Below are positions 8,977-17,805 of a stretch of DNA of 64,000 bases, one piece after another. Both the position numbers and the translations under genes were made by a program. Under the pieces are notes generated by a model. It was not told the origin of the DNA. It made no database searches and was given only the letters and a program-made list of their open reading frames with translations. The number at the start of each line of letters is the position of its first letter. Positions within the stretch are counted from its first letter, which is position 1. Source of the stretch: Streptomyces naganishii JCM 4654 (GTDB lineage Bacteria; Actinomycetota; Actinomycetes; Streptomycetales; Streptomycetaceae); the NCBI RefSeq assembly GCF_014650575.1, contig NZ_BMVF01000017.1, positions 91,261 through 155,260 on the forward strand, in the 5' to 3' direction.

Positions 8977-10504
8977 CCGAGGACGGCCCGGGCATCAGGA
9001 AGTGGGCCGCCACCGCCAGCAGCAAGGGCAGCAGGCTGACGATCAGCATGGTCAGCCGCAGCCCGTTGCTGAAATCCAGACCGAGGTCGAGGCCCGCCGC
9101 CTGCCGGAGCAGGTTCGGGTCGTACACGGCCGTGCCCGGGGGACTCACCGCCAGCTGGCTGCGCACGGCGTCCACCGCCTGCGTGGCCCGCGGCACCGAC
9201 AGACCGCGCGTGGCGGCGTCGGCCAGCCACTCCCGGTGGAAGAAGAAGTTCAGCAGCAGCACGTAGACGGTCGGGCCGAGCGCGGCGCCGGTCATGCAGG
9301 AGGCCGACTGCATGGATGCCACCGTGCCGGAGCGCCCCTGCGGTGCATGGGCCAGGACCGTCTCGGAGACCGAGGTGGAGGTGATCGTCACCCCGAGGTT
9401 GCACAGCCAGGTCGCCAGCAGGAGCAGCCACAGCGCCATCGTGGGACCCGCGGTGCCCGCCATGACCAGTGCGCTGGCCGTCAGCACCAGCAGGCCGGTG
9501 ACCATGACCGGCCGTGGGGTGTACCGGCCCATGAGGTGCCCGGCGAGGATCACGGAGCCGGCGACCAGCCCGGTGCCGGGGAGGAAGAGCAGGCCGATGG
9601 CCTGCGGCGGCAGGGACAGCACCGCCGCGCCGAACTGCCCCAGCGAGAAGCTGAACCCGGTGCCGAGGAAGTTGAGCGCGAGGGCCGCGGCCAGGGCCAC
9701 GCTGAACGCGGGAACGCGGAACAGCGCCAGATCCACCGCGGGTTCGGGAGCACGCCTTTCGTGGAGCACGAAGGCCACCGCGGCGGTCAGGCTGATCAGC
9801 AGCGGCACCCAGGTCTGGGGCCGGGTGACGCCGTTCTGCGCCGCGGCCATGCCGACGACCAGGGACAGCAGGGCGAGGCCCACCAGGACGACGGCGGCCA
9901 CGTCGAGCCGGCGGCGTTCCTGGGCGGGTGGCCGGGGGACGTACCGGGCGGTGAGCCAGAGCGAGAGCACGCACAGCAGCGGGGCGATGAGGAACATGGA
10001 CCGCCAGCCGGCGGCCTGCACCAGCCAGCCCGCGAACGCGGGGGTCACCCCGCACAGGAGCATCTCGATGGCCATGAACACACCAAGGGCGGCAGGGCGT
10101 TTCTCCGGCGTCACCGAGACCTTGAGCAGGGCCAGGGACACGCCCAGCAGGCAGGTCAGCCCCAGCCCGTCGAGGAAGCGCATCGCCAGCAGAAAGCCGT
10201 AGCCGGGCGCGAGCATGGACAGCAGGTTGGCGACACATACGACGGCGAGGCCCGACATCAGCAGCCGCTTCAGCCCGAACGCGTCCGCGAGGTTGCCCGC
10301 GGCGAGGACGGCGGCGGCCACCACCAGCGTCGCCGCCCCGGTGAGCAGCCCCACGAGGTTGGGCGGCACGTGGAGGGCGTGGCTCACCTCCGACAGGTTC
10401 AGGCTGAGCACCAGCGGGTCGACGACCGTGACCGTGAAGGCCAGGGCCGGTCCGAGGATGACCGGGAGGTCCCTCGCGCTGGACCTCGTGGGGGCCGTCG
10501 GCAC
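8957..10504 (-). CDS. MFS transporter (DHA2-like drug exporter type)
   Basis: The 515-aa membrane protein has a string of hydrophobic segments compatible with 12-14 helices. It carries the loop 2-3 motif GNLADAFGLKRLLMSGL and the MRFLDGLGLTCLL segment of drug:H+ antiporters. The substrate cannot be told from sequence. The frame is open far upstream, but GTG 10504 has a perfect GGAGGT ribosome-binding site 6 bases ahead; ATG 10549 has none. It is convergent with rsmB (20-bp overlap) and divergent from rpe. Confidence 0.85.
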   Translation of the reverse strand: MPTAPTRSSARDLPVILGPALAFTVTVVDPLVLSLNLSEVSHALHVPPNLVGLLTGAATLVVAAAVLAAGNLADAFGLKRLLMSGLAVVCVANLLSMLAPGYGFLLAMRFLDGLGLTCLLGVSLALLKVSVTPEKRPAALGVFMAIEMLLCGVTPAFAGWLVQAAGWRSMFLIAPLLCVLSLWLTARYVPRPPAQERRRLDVAAVVLVGLALLSLVVGMAAAQNGVTRPQTWVPLLISLTAAVAFVLHERRAPEPAVDLALFRVPAFSVALAAALALNFLGTGFSFSLGQFGAAVLSLPPQAIGLLFLPGTGLVAGSVILAGHLMGRYTPRPVMVTGLLVLTASALVMAGTAGPTMALWLLLLATWLCNLGVTITSTSVSETVLAHAPQGRSGTVASMQSASCMTGAALGPTVYVLLLNFFFHREWLADAATRGLSVPRATQAVDAVRSQLAVSPPGTAVYDPNLLRQAAGLDLGLDFSNGLRLTMLIVSLLPLLLAVAAHFLMPGPSSVRRSAG

Positions 10505-10703
10505 CGCAACACCTCCGATGGTCCGGCAGGCCGTCTGCCCGTCGACCATAGGACGGCCTCCCCCGGCCACCGCGCTTTTCCGGGCCGACGCGCGCAAGCC
10601 GACCGACGTCCGGGTCGCCCGCGCGCCCGCGCGCGCCCCGATCCGCGCATCCGGAGCCGGTACCGGGGCGAACAACCGTGCCCCGGCATGGCAGGCTTGG
10701 AAC

Positions 10704-11390
10704 ATGGCCGTGCAGATCAATCCCAGCATCCTGTCCGCCGACTTCGCGCGCCTCGCCGAGGAGGCGAAGGCGGTCGAAGGGGCCGACTGGCTCCACGTCG
10801 ACGTGATGGACAACCACTTCGTCCCCAACCTCACGCTCGGCGTCCCGGTCGTAGAGTCGCTGGCCCGCGCGACGGACACGCCGCTGGACTGCCATCTGAT
10901 GATCGAGGACGCCGATCGGTGGGCCCCCCAGTACGTGGAAGCGGGTGCCTCCTCGGTCACCTTCCACGTCGAGGCGGCCGCCGCGCCCGTGCGGCTCGCC
11001 CGCGAGATCCGCGCCAAGGGCGCCCGCGCCTCCATGGCGCTCAAGCCCGCCACCCCCATCGAGCCCTACGAGGACCTGCTCCCCGAGCTCGACATGCTCC
11101 TGATCATGACCGTGGAGCCGGGCTTCGGCGGCCAGGCGTTCCTCGACATCATGCTGCCCAAGATCCGCCGCACCAGGGAGCTGATCAGCAAGCACGGCCT
11201 CCAGCTGTGGCTCCAGGTCGACGGCGGCGTGTCGGCGTCGACGATCGAGCGCTGCGCGGACGCGGGCGCCGACGTCTTCGTCGCCGGCTCGGCGGTCTAC
11301 GGGGCGAACGACCCGGAAGAGGCGGTACGTGCACTGCGCACGCAGGCGGAATCGGCCACCGCCAAGGCGTCCTGGGCGTGCGACCACTGA
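10704..11390 (+). CDS. rpe: ribulose-phosphate 3-epimerase
   Basis: The 228-aa TIM-barrel enzyme interconverts ribulose-5-phosphate and xylulose-5-phosphate in the pentose phosphate pathway. Family segments in order: NPSILSADFARLAEE, LHVDVMDNHFVPNLTLG (metal-binding His and Asp), DCHLMIED, MTVEPGFGGQAF, and VDGGV near the end. ATG 10704 fits the family start; the ribosome-binding site is weak. A sugar-phosphate-responsive regulator follows 102 bases downstream. Confidence 0.96.
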   Translation: MAVQINPSILSADFARLAEEAKAVEGADWLHVDVMDNHFVPNLTLGVPVVESLARATDTPLDCHLMIEDADRWAPQYVEAGASSVTFHVEAAAAPVRLAREIRAKGARASMALKPATPIEPYEDLLPELDMLLIMTVEPGFGGQAFLDIMLPKIRRTRELISKHGLQLWLQVDGGVSASTIERCADAGADVFVAGSAVYGANDPEEAVRALRTQAESATAKASWACDH

Positions 11391-11492
11391 GCCACAGCTA
11401 CGTGAACGGCTCCCATCAGGGCTGATCAAGTGCGCCGGATCTGCAAGGATGAACGGCGAATCCAGAGTGTGAACAGCAGTGAGGAGATCGCC

Positions 11493-12512
11493 GTGTCGGG
11501 TATGTCGGCGGGCCGGTCAGCAGTGCGGATGGGACCCGCTGAGCTGGTGCAGGCGGCGGCCATGGCCCGCCGCTTCTACCTCGAGGGCAAGTCGAAGATC
11601 CAGATCGCCGAGGAGTTCGGCGTCAGCCGCTTCAAGGTGGCCCGGGTCCTGGAGACCGCCCTCGAACGGGATCTCGTACGCATCGAGATCCGTGTGCCGG
11701 CCGAGCTGGACGCCGAGCGCTCCGACGCGCTGCGCGCCCGCTACGGCCTCAGGCACGCCGTCGTGGTGGAGTCCCCGGCCGAGGCCGAGGAGACGCCCGA
11801 CCCGGAGAACCTCGGGGAGGTGGCCGCCGACCTGCTCGGCGAGCTCGTCAACGAGGGCGACGTGCTCGGCCTGGCCTGGGGCCGTTCCACCATCCACATG
11901 GCGGCGGCCCTCGACCGGCTGCCCCCGTGCACGGTGGTGCAGCTGACCGGCGTGTACGACGCCGGGACCTCCGAGCGCGGCTCGGTCGAGGCCGTACGCC
12001 GCGCCGCACAGGTCTCCGGCGGCGACGCCCACCCCATCTACGCGCCGATGCTGCTGCCGGACGCGGCCACCGCGGCGGCGCTGCGCAACCAGACGGGGAT
12101 CGCCCGCGCCTTCGAGTACTTCGACAAGGTCACCGTCGCCTGCGTCTCCATCGGCTCCTGGGAACCGGGCATCTCCACGGTGCACGACATGCTCAGCGAG
12201 GAGGAGCGCGCCCACTACGCCTCCCTCGGCGTCGCCGCGGAGATGGCCGCGCACCTCTTCGACGCCGAGGGGCGCCGGGTCGGGCGGGACCTGGGGGAGC
12301 GGTGCATCACGGTCAAGGCCGACCAGCTGCGCCGGATCCCGGAAGTCGTGGCGATCGCGGGCGGGCAGCGCAAGGCGTCGGCGATCGACGCGGTGCTGCG
12401 CTCGGGTCTGGTCACCAGCCTGGTGACCGACACCTCGGCCGCGGACTACCTGATGACGGCGGGAACCACCCCGAAGCCCGCCCTCAACCGCGCGGACCCG
12501 GACGGAATCTGA
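11493..12512 (+). CDS. SorC/DeoR-type sugar-binding transcriptional regulator
   Basis: The 339-aa protein has an N-terminal HTH (YLEGKSKIQIAEEFGVSRFK) followed by a SorC-type sugar-phosphate-binding domain (LGLAWGRSTIHMAAAL, LTGVYDAG, FDKVTVACVSIGSW, SLVTDTSAADYLM). Such proteins sense phosphorylated sugars. Its place right after rpe suggests control of pentose-phosphate or related sugar genes. The frame is open from GTG 11430. GTG 11493 was chosen for its GAGGAG ribosome-binding site (11481-11486); GTG 11469 and ATG 11502 are alternatives. Confidence 0.9.
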   Translation: MSGMSAGRSAVRMGPAELVQAAAMARRFYLEGKSKIQIAEEFGVSRFKVARVLETALERDLVRIEIRVPAELDAERSDALRARYGLRHAVVVESPAEAEETPDPENLGEVAADLLGELVNEGDVLGLAWGRSTIHMAAALDRLPPCTVVQLTGVYDAGTSERGSVEAVRRAAQVSGGDAHPIYAPMLLPDAATAAALRNQTGIARAFEYFDKVTVACVSIGSWEPGISTVHDMLSEEERAHYASLGVAAEMAAHLFDAEGRRVGRDLGERCITVKADQLRRIPEVVAIAGGQRKASAIDAVLRSGLVTSLVTDTSAADYLMTAGTTPKPALNRADPDGI

Positions 12513-12520
12513 CGGTCGGA

Positions 12521-12584
12521 AGACGGTCGGAAGGCGGCTGGAAGACGGTTGGAAGGCAGCCGCAAGACGGCCGGAATCCGACGG
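12521..12584 (+). repeat. 22-bp direct repeat, three degenerate copies
   Basis: The unit AGACGGTCGGAAGGCGGCTG plus GA recurs at 12521, 12543 and, shortened, 12565, in the gap between the SorC-type regulator and the RNase gene. I see no coding sense in it. Confidence 0.6.
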
Positions 12585-12641
12585 TCCCCGGCGGCGGGGC
12601 CCCGCACGTGACGGAGGGACGGCCGTGGCAGCATCGGCGCC

Positions 12642-13046
12642 ATGCTGCTGCTGCGGTTCGTCCCCCGCGTGCTCGGGGCGCTCGGGGTCTGCCTGCTCGT
12701 CCTGCTGGCCGGGTGCTCCTCCCCGCCGTCCACGCCGGCTCCGTCAGGCGTCCCCTCGTGGGCCGCGCACATGGCCACCGTCCCGGCGGCCCGGCTGCCC
12801 GCGGAGGCGCGCGAGACCCTCGCCCTCATCGACAGGGGCGGCCCCTATCCGTACGCCCGCGACGGCGTCGTCTTCGGGAACCTCGAGGGCCGGCTGCCTC
12901 GGCACCAGCGGGGCTACTACCACGAGTACACGGTACGGACGCCGGGCTCGCGCGACCGCGGCGCGCGGCGCCTCATCACCGGGCAGGGCGGCGAGATCTA
13001 CTACACCGACGATCACTACAAGTCGTTCAAGGCGGTGCTGAGATGA
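12642..13046 (+). CDS. secreted guanyl-specific ribonuclease, lipoprotein (barnase/RNase Sa family)
   Basis: The 134-aa protein begins with a lipoprotein signal: hydrophobic helix LGALGVCLLVLL and lipobox LLAGC, with Cys25 as the predicted lipidated residue. The mature part closely follows RNase Sa: RDGVVFGNLEGRLP, RGYYHEYTVRTPG, RRLITGQGGEIYYTDDHY. The catalytic residues are present: Glu95 in YYHEY, the Arg pair in RGARRL, and His125 in DDHY. It should cleave RNA after G at the cell surface. Lipid anchoring rather than free secretion is unusual for this family. The stop overlaps the ATG of the barstar gene (ATGA). Confidence 0.9.
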   Translation: MLLLRFVPRVLGALGVCLLVLLAGCSSPPSTPAPSGVPSWAAHMATVPAARLPAEARETLALIDRGGPYPYARDGVVFGNLEGRLPRHQRGYYHEYTVRTPGSRDRGARRLITGQGGEIYYTDDHYKSFKAVLR

Positions 13047-13354
13047 CGGAACTCGTGGTCACGCTGGACCTCGAAGGCGTCACGGACAAGGCGGGCCTCA
13101 TGGACCGCGTCGCCCGGGCCCTGGCGCTGCCCCCCTGGTTCGGCCGCAACTGGGACGCCCTGGCCGACTCCCTGTCCGACGTCTCCGCGTGGCCCGAGGA
13201 GGCGGCCGGGGGGCTCCTGCTCGTCGTACGGAACTGGCGGGCGTACGCCGAGGCGCGGCCGCAGGAGTGGGAGACCGCCCAGGAGGTGTTCGCGCACGCG
13301 ATGCGCTCGATGCCGTCCCTGACCGTCGCGCTGACCCTTGGAGGATCCTCCTAA
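13043..13354 (+). CDS. barstar-family ribonuclease inhibitor
   Basis: The 103-aa protein has the barstar fold signature, PPWFGRNWDALADSLSD, where barstar's RNase-contacting helix and Asp residues lie. It should bind the active site of the preceding RNase in the cytoplasm and protect the producer before export. The ATG overlaps the RNase stop codon by 4 bases (ATGA), so translation is coupled, which keeps inhibitor and enzyme in step. Family and context are mutually supporting. Confidence 0.9.
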   Translation: MTELVVTLDLEGVTDKAGLMDRVARALALPPWFGRNWDALADSLSDVSAWPEEAAGGLLLVVRNWRAYAEARPQEWETAQEVFAHAMRSMPSLTVALTLGGSS

Positions 13355-13487
13355 GGGGTCCCTGACCGGCCTGGACGTTGTGACGGGGGATGCCGGCGGG
13401 CCGGGCATGGGACAATGAAGTACGTGCTCTTTTCCCCCTGGCGCACCCGTCGGGGGGTCACCTCTGATCGACTGGGATGTGCGGCAC

Positions 13488-14930
13488 GTGCGTTTCCTCA
13501 ATGACATCCAGCCCGCGTACGACCTGACGTACGACGACGTCTTCATGGTGCCGAGCCGCAGCGCGGTCGGCTCGCGTCAGGGCGTGGACCTCAGCTCCCC
13601 GGACGGCACGGGCACCACGATCCCGCTGGTCGTCGCCAACATGACCGCCATCGCCGGCCGCCGCATGGCGGAGACGGTGGCCCGGCGCGGCGGCCTGGTG
13701 GTCATCCCGCAGGACATCCCGATCGAGGTCGTCACCGAGGTCGTGTCCTGGGTCAAGAGCCGCCACCTCGTGCTCGACACCCCGATCGTGCTGGCCCCGC
13801 ACCAGACGGTCGCCGACGCCCTCTCCCTGCTGCCCAAGCGCGCGCACAACGCGGGCGTGGTCGTCGACGAGAACCATCGCCCCGTCGGCGTCGTCACCGA
13901 CCAGGACCTCACCGGCGTCGACCGCTTCACCCAGCTCGAAGTGGTCATGAGCAAGGACCTGCTCCTGCTGGACGCCGACATCGACCCGCGCGAGGCGTTC
14001 AACACCCTCGACGGCGCCAACCGGCGGTACGCGCCCGCCGTCGACAAGGACGGCAGGCTCGCGGGCATCCTCACCCGCAAGGGCGCCCTGCGGGCGACCC
14101 TCTACACCCCGGCCACCGACGCCGACGGCAGGCTGCGCACGGCCGCCGCCGTGGGCATCAACGGCGACGTGGCGGGCAAGGCCGAGCAACTGCTCGCCGC
14201 GGGCGTGGACACCCTCGTCATCGACACCGCGCACGGCCACCAGGAGTCGATGATCAGCGCGGTCAAGCTGGTGCGCGACCTCGACCCGCGGGTGCCGATC
14301 GTGGCCGGCAACATCGTCTCCGCCGAGGGCGTCAAGGACCTGATCGACGCGGGCGCGGACATCATCAAGGTCGGGGTGGGCCCCGGCGCCATGTGCACCA
14401 CGCGCATGATGACCGGCGTGGGCCGTCCGCAGTTCTCCGCCGTCCTCGAGTGCGCGGCCGAGGCCAGGAAGTACGGCAAGCACGTGTGGGCCGACGGCGG
14501 GGTCCGCCACCCGCGCGACGTGGCGATGGCGCTCGCGGCCGGCGCGTCCAACGTGATGGTCGGTTCCTGGTTCGCCGGGACCTACGAGTCCCCCGGCGAC
14601 CTCCAGCAGGACGCCGGCGGGCGCCTCTACAAGGAGTCCTTCGGCATGGCCTCCGCGCGCGCCGTGCGCAACCGCACCTCGGAGGAGTCCTCCTACGACC
14701 GCGCCCGCAAGGCGCTGTTCGAGGAGGGCATCTCCACCTCCCGCATGTTCCTCGACCCGGCACGTCCGGGCGTGGAGGACCTCATCGACTCGATCATCGC
14801 GGGCGTGCGCTCCTCGTGCACCTACGCCGGCGCGGCCTCCCTGGAGGAGTTCGCCGAGAAGGCCATCGTCGGCATCCAGAGCGCGGCGGGCTACGCCGAG
14901 GGCAAGCCCCTGCACGCCAGCTGGAACTGA
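13488..14930 (+). CDS. guaB1: GuaB1-type IMP dehydrogenase-related protein, probable GMP reductase with CBS domains
   Basis: The 480-aa TIM-barrel protein contains a CBS-domain insert (about residues 95-205: LAPHQTVADALSLLPKRAHN, GVVTDQDL). The catalytic loop GVGPGAMCTTRMMTGVG carries Cys303. Mycobacterial GuaB1 of this type was shown to be a GMP reductase (GMP to IMP, NADPH), regulated through its CBS module; the same reaction is inferred here. GTG 13488 is the start usual for the family. GTG 13479 is 3 codons earlier; a GGGA site at 13473-13476 sits between the options. Confidence 0.88.
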   Translation: MRFLNDIQPAYDLTYDDVFMVPSRSAVGSRQGVDLSSPDGTGTTIPLVVANMTAIAGRRMAETVARRGGLVVIPQDIPIEVVTEVVSWVKSRHLVLDTPIVLAPHQTVADALSLLPKRAHNAGVVVDENHRPVGVVTDQDLTGVDRFTQLEVVMSKDLLLLDADIDPREAFNTLDGANRRYAPAVDKDGRLAGILTRKGALRATLYTPATDADGRLRTAAAVGINGDVAGKAEQLLAAGVDTLVIDTAHGHQESMISAVKLVRDLDPRVPIVAGNIVSAEGVKDLIDAGADIIKVGVGPGAMCTTRMMTGVGRPQFSAVLECAAEARKYGKHVWADGGVRHPRDVAMALAAGASNVMVGSWFAGTYESPGDLQQDAGGRLYKESFGMASARAVRNRTSEESSYDRARKALFEEGISTSRMFLDPARPGVEDLIDSIIAGVRSSCTYAGAASLEEFAEKAIVGIQSAAGYAEGKPLHASWN

Positions 14931-14974
14931 CCGTTCCACCGGGGCCTTGCGGCACCGGGCAACGAAACGCGCAC

Positions 14975-15016
14975 CCTTCGCGCACACACGCAAGGATCTT
15001 GCGTGTGTGCGCAAGG
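14975..15016. promoter_or_regulatory. long perfect inverted repeat upstream of the amino-acid permease
   Basis: 15-bp perfect arms, GCGCACACACGCAAG (14980-14994) and its complement (14998-15012), are separated by only GAT. They extend to 19 bp (CCTT/AAGG) with one bulged base. It lies 50 bases after guaB1 and 146 bases before the permease start, with further CGCAAGG/CCTTGCG half-sites nearby (14945-14951). No T-run follows. It could terminate guaB1 transcription or be an operator for the Lrp/AsnC protein encoded after the permease. Confidence 0.55.
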
Positions 15017-15157
15017 TTGCTGCATTACGCCCGTGAACCGTCGCCTCATAGGGTGCTTCGCTGTACGAGGCGTGCGGGGACCCCGCTCGGTGGGTTCCCG
15101 CGGGACGGGGCGCACCGGTCACCGCCGCCCAGCCCCGCAGCGACGAAGGAGCCGCGC

Positions 15158-16657
15158 GTGCTCGACCAAGGCGCACCCCCGCAGAACCGAACAGTCACCG
15201 TCCCCCTGTCCACGGGCGCCCGCCTGATGCGCCGCAAGCCCGTGGAGCGCCTGGTGGCGGAGGGTGGCCAGGGCGAGGGAGGGGCGCTGCGGCGGTCCCT
15301 GGGCCTGTGGCAGCTGACCATGATCAGCATCGGCGCCACGCTCGGCACCGGCATCTTCGTGGTCCTCGGCGAGGCGGTGCCCAAGGCGGGCCCGGCCGTC
15401 ACGCTCTCCTTCGTGATCGCCGGTCTGACCGCGCTGTTCTCGGCCCTGTCCTACGCCGAACTGGCCGGCACCATCCCGGTCGCCGGCTCCTCCTACTCGT
15501 ACGCATACGCAACGATGGGCGAACTGATCGCCTGGGTGTGCGGCTGGTGCCTGGTGCTGGAGTACGGCGTGTCGGTGGCCGCCGTGGCCGTGGGCTGGGG
15601 CGAGTACCTCAACGAACTGCTCAAGGGCACCATCGGCGTCACCATCCCGGCCGCGCTCTCGGCGCCGCCCGGCGACGGCGGCGTCTTCAACCTGCCGGCG
15701 CTGATCGTCGTCCTGCTGGCGATGGTCTTCCTGATGGGCGGCGCCAAGGAGTCGGCCCGCGCCAACACGATCATGGTGTGCGTGAAGATCGCCGCGCTGG
15801 TGCTGTTCTGCGCCATCGGCGTCCAGGGCTTCCGCTCGGGCAACTACTCCCACTTCATGCCGCTGGGCATGAGCGGGGTCAGCGCGGCGGGCGCCACGCT
15901 CTTCTTCTCGTACATCGGCTTCGACGCCGCCTCGACGGCGGGCGAGGAGGCGAAGAACGCGCAGCGCGACCTGCCCCGCGCGATCATGCTGTCGCTCGTC
16001 ATCGTCACCGCGCTGTACGTCCTGGTCGCGGCGGTAGCGGTCGGCGCCAAGCCCTGGCAGAAGTTCAACGACTCCGAGGCCGCCCTCGCCCAGATCATGC
16101 GCGACGTCACCGGCCAGAGCTTCTGGGGCACCCTGCTGGCCTTCTGCGCGGTCATCGCCATCGCCAGCGTGGTCCTGACCGTGCTCTACGGCCAGACCCG
16201 CATCCTGTTCGCGATGTCCCGCGACGGCCTGGTGCCCAAGGTGTTCTCGCGGGTCCACCCCAAGAGCGGCGCCCCGCGTGCCAACACGGTGATCGTCTCG
16301 CTGTTCTGCGGTGTGCTCGCCGCCGCCATCCCGCTGGGCCAGCTCGCCGACGCCACCAGCATCGGCACCCTGTTCGCCTTCGCTCTGGTCAACGTGGCCG
16401 TGGTGGTGCTGCGCCGGACCCGCCCGCACATGCACCGCAGTTTCCGGGTGCCGCTGTCGCCGGTGCTGCCCGCGGTGGGCTTCCTGCTCTGCCTCTGGAT
16501 GATGGGCAGCCTGTCCACCGTCACCTGGGTGGTCTTCGGTGGCTGGATGGCGGTCGGGCTCGTGTTCTACTTCGTGTACGGCTACCGGCGCTCCCGTCTC
16601 GCGGCGCCGTCGGTACCGTCCGAGCCCTCCGCACCCTCCGCACCATCCGAGAAGTGA
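15158..16657 (+). CDS. APC-family amino acid permease, cationic amino acid transporter type
   Basis: The 499-aa protein has about 12 hydrophobic segments. The helix 1 motif SIGATLGTGIFVVLGEAVP and ALSYAELAGTIPVAGSSYSY place it in the CAT (cationic amino acid) branch of the APC superfamily, as does FFSYIGFDAASTAGEEAKN. The tail is a Ser/Pro repeat (SVPSEPSAPSAPSEK). The frame is open upstream; GTG 15158 has a GAAGGA ribosome-binding site at 15145-15150. The Lrp-type regulator starts 10 bases after its stop, so the two are probably co-transcribed. With the downstream amidase and amine oxidase it is a plausible lysine/arginine uptake system. Confidence 0.9.
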   Translation: MLDQGAPPQNRTVTVPLSTGARLMRRKPVERLVAEGGQGEGGALRRSLGLWQLTMISIGATLGTGIFVVLGEAVPKAGPAVTLSFVIAGLTALFSALSYAELAGTIPVAGSSYSYAYATMGELIAWVCGWCLVLEYGVSVAAVAVGWGEYLNELLKGTIGVTIPAALSAPPGDGGVFNLPALIVVLLAMVFLMGGAKESARANTIMVCVKIAALVLFCAIGVQGFRSGNYSHFMPLGMSGVSAAGATLFFSYIGFDAASTAGEEAKNAQRDLPRAIMLSLVIVTALYVLVAAVAVGAKPWQKFNDSEAALAQIMRDVTGQSFWGTLLAFCAVIAIASVVLTVLYGQTRILFAMSRDGLVPKVFSRVHPKSGAPRANTVIVSLFCGVLAAAIPLGQLADATSIGTLFAFALVNVAVVVLRRTRPHMHRSFRVPLSPVLPAVGFLLCLWMMGSLSTVTWVVFGGWMAVGLVFYFVYGYRRSRLAAPSVPSEPSAPSAPSEK

Positions 16658-16667
16658 TCCGCCCACC

Positions 16668-17120
16668 GTGCTGAACGATCTCGACGAACGCATCGTGCAC
16701 GCCCTCGCCGAGGACGCCCGCCGCTCCTACGCGGACATCGGGCAGCTCGTCGGCCTGTCCGCGCCCGCCGTCAAGCGGCGCGTCGACCGGCTGCGCGCCA
16801 CCGGTGCCATCACCGGTTTCACCGTGCGCGTCGACCCGGCGGCGCTCGGCTGGGAGACCGAGGGGTACGTCGAGATCTACTGCCGGCGCAACACCTCGCC
16901 GGAGACCATCCAGCGCGGCCTGGAGCGCTACCAGGAGGTCGTGTCCGCGTCCACCGTCACCGGGGACGCGGACGCGATCGCCCAGGTCTTCGCCGCCGAC
17001 ATGCGGCACTTCGAGCGGGTCCTGGAGCGCATCGCGGGGGAGCCGTTCGTGGAGCGCACCAAGTCGGTGCTGGTGCTCTCGCCGCTGCTGCGGCGGTTCT
17101 CCTCGGGCGCGCCGAGCTGA
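16668..17120 (+). CDS. Lrp/AsnC-family transcriptional regulator
   Basis: The product is 150 aa: an N-terminal winged HTH (LDERIVHALAEDARRSYADI, GLSAPAVKRRVDRLRATGAI) and a C-terminal RAM/AsnC ligand domain (GYVEIYCRRNTSP, VSASTVTGDADAIAQVF). Such regulators bind amino acids and control their transport and catabolism. GTG 16668 lies 10 bases after the permease stop, so an operon is likely. The neighbouring permease, amidase and monooxygenase genes suggest the effector is the amino acid those genes handle. Confidence 0.92.
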   Translation: MLNDLDERIVHALAEDARRSYADIGQLVGLSAPAVKRRVDRLRATGAITGFTVRVDPAALGWETEGYVEIYCRRNTSPETIQRGLERYQEVVSASTVTGDADAIAQVFAADMRHFERVLERIAGEPFVERTKSVLVLSPLLRRFSSGAPS

Positions 17121-17346
17121 CGTGGGCGGCCGGGGGGCCGGCCGCGCTCGCGCACGAGGAGGGCCACATCTCGTGGGCGAGCCGCCCGGCATCGGTCCGG
17201 ACGTACGTCACTAAGCACCGGTCTCCCCGGGGGCGGGCCGGGCGGCCGGCTGCCGGGCGGCGGTCCTGGCCGCGGTTCCCGCGGCAGACCGGCATTGCCG
17301 GCGGGTAGCAAGTGCCGGGCCGCCTGTCCGTGGCAACCGGCCGGCC

Positions 17347-17785
17347 ATGAGCGCCGTCGCGGGCGCGGACGCGGATGTCGCCGTGACCGGCGACGACTGG
17401 TACCCGGACGAGACCTGGCGCGGAGCCACAGTGCCCCCTGACACCGTCACCCGCGCCCGCACCCGCCCCTCCGACCGGCACACCGTCGCCCTGATGTCCC
17501 AAGGCCTGGCCCTCGACCAGGACGCTGACAGACCCTTGGGCGTGGACGCCGCCGCCTCGCAGCTCGCCCCCGCGCGCCGCGCCCCCCGCCCGGTCGTCGA
17601 ACTCGCCGCCGGCACCACCCCCTCCCGCTGACTGCGGTCCGCGCACTGCTCGGCGACCTCGCCGGGGCCGGCCTCGTACGCATCGACCCGCCGAGCACCG
17701 TGCAACCGCACGGACGGGCCGCCGATCCCGGGCTGCTGCGCGAGATCGCGAAGTGCCCGCGCGAGCTGCGCCCCGAACCGCCACG
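17347..17785 (+). pseudogene. frameshifted relic of a DUF742 (CvnC-like) gene
   Basis: From ATG 17347 the frame reads GDDWYPDETWRGATVP, then DTVTRARTRPS, which resembles the conserved VRPY(T/V)xTxGRTRP start of DUF742 proteins. It continues through RAPRPVVELAAG to a TGA at 17629-17631. Shifting by -1 at about 17628 restores the family's signature LTAVRALLGDLAGAGLVRID and then DPGLLREIAKCPREL, matching the DUF742 C-terminus. The gene is therefore broken by one frameshift. DUF742 proteins normally sit in conservons (sensor kinase, roadblock protein, DUF742, GTPase); none of those partners is nearby. The 3' end runs into the repeat array. Confidence 0.6.
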
Positions 17786-17805
17786 ACCACGCCGGAAGCC
17801 GGGAC

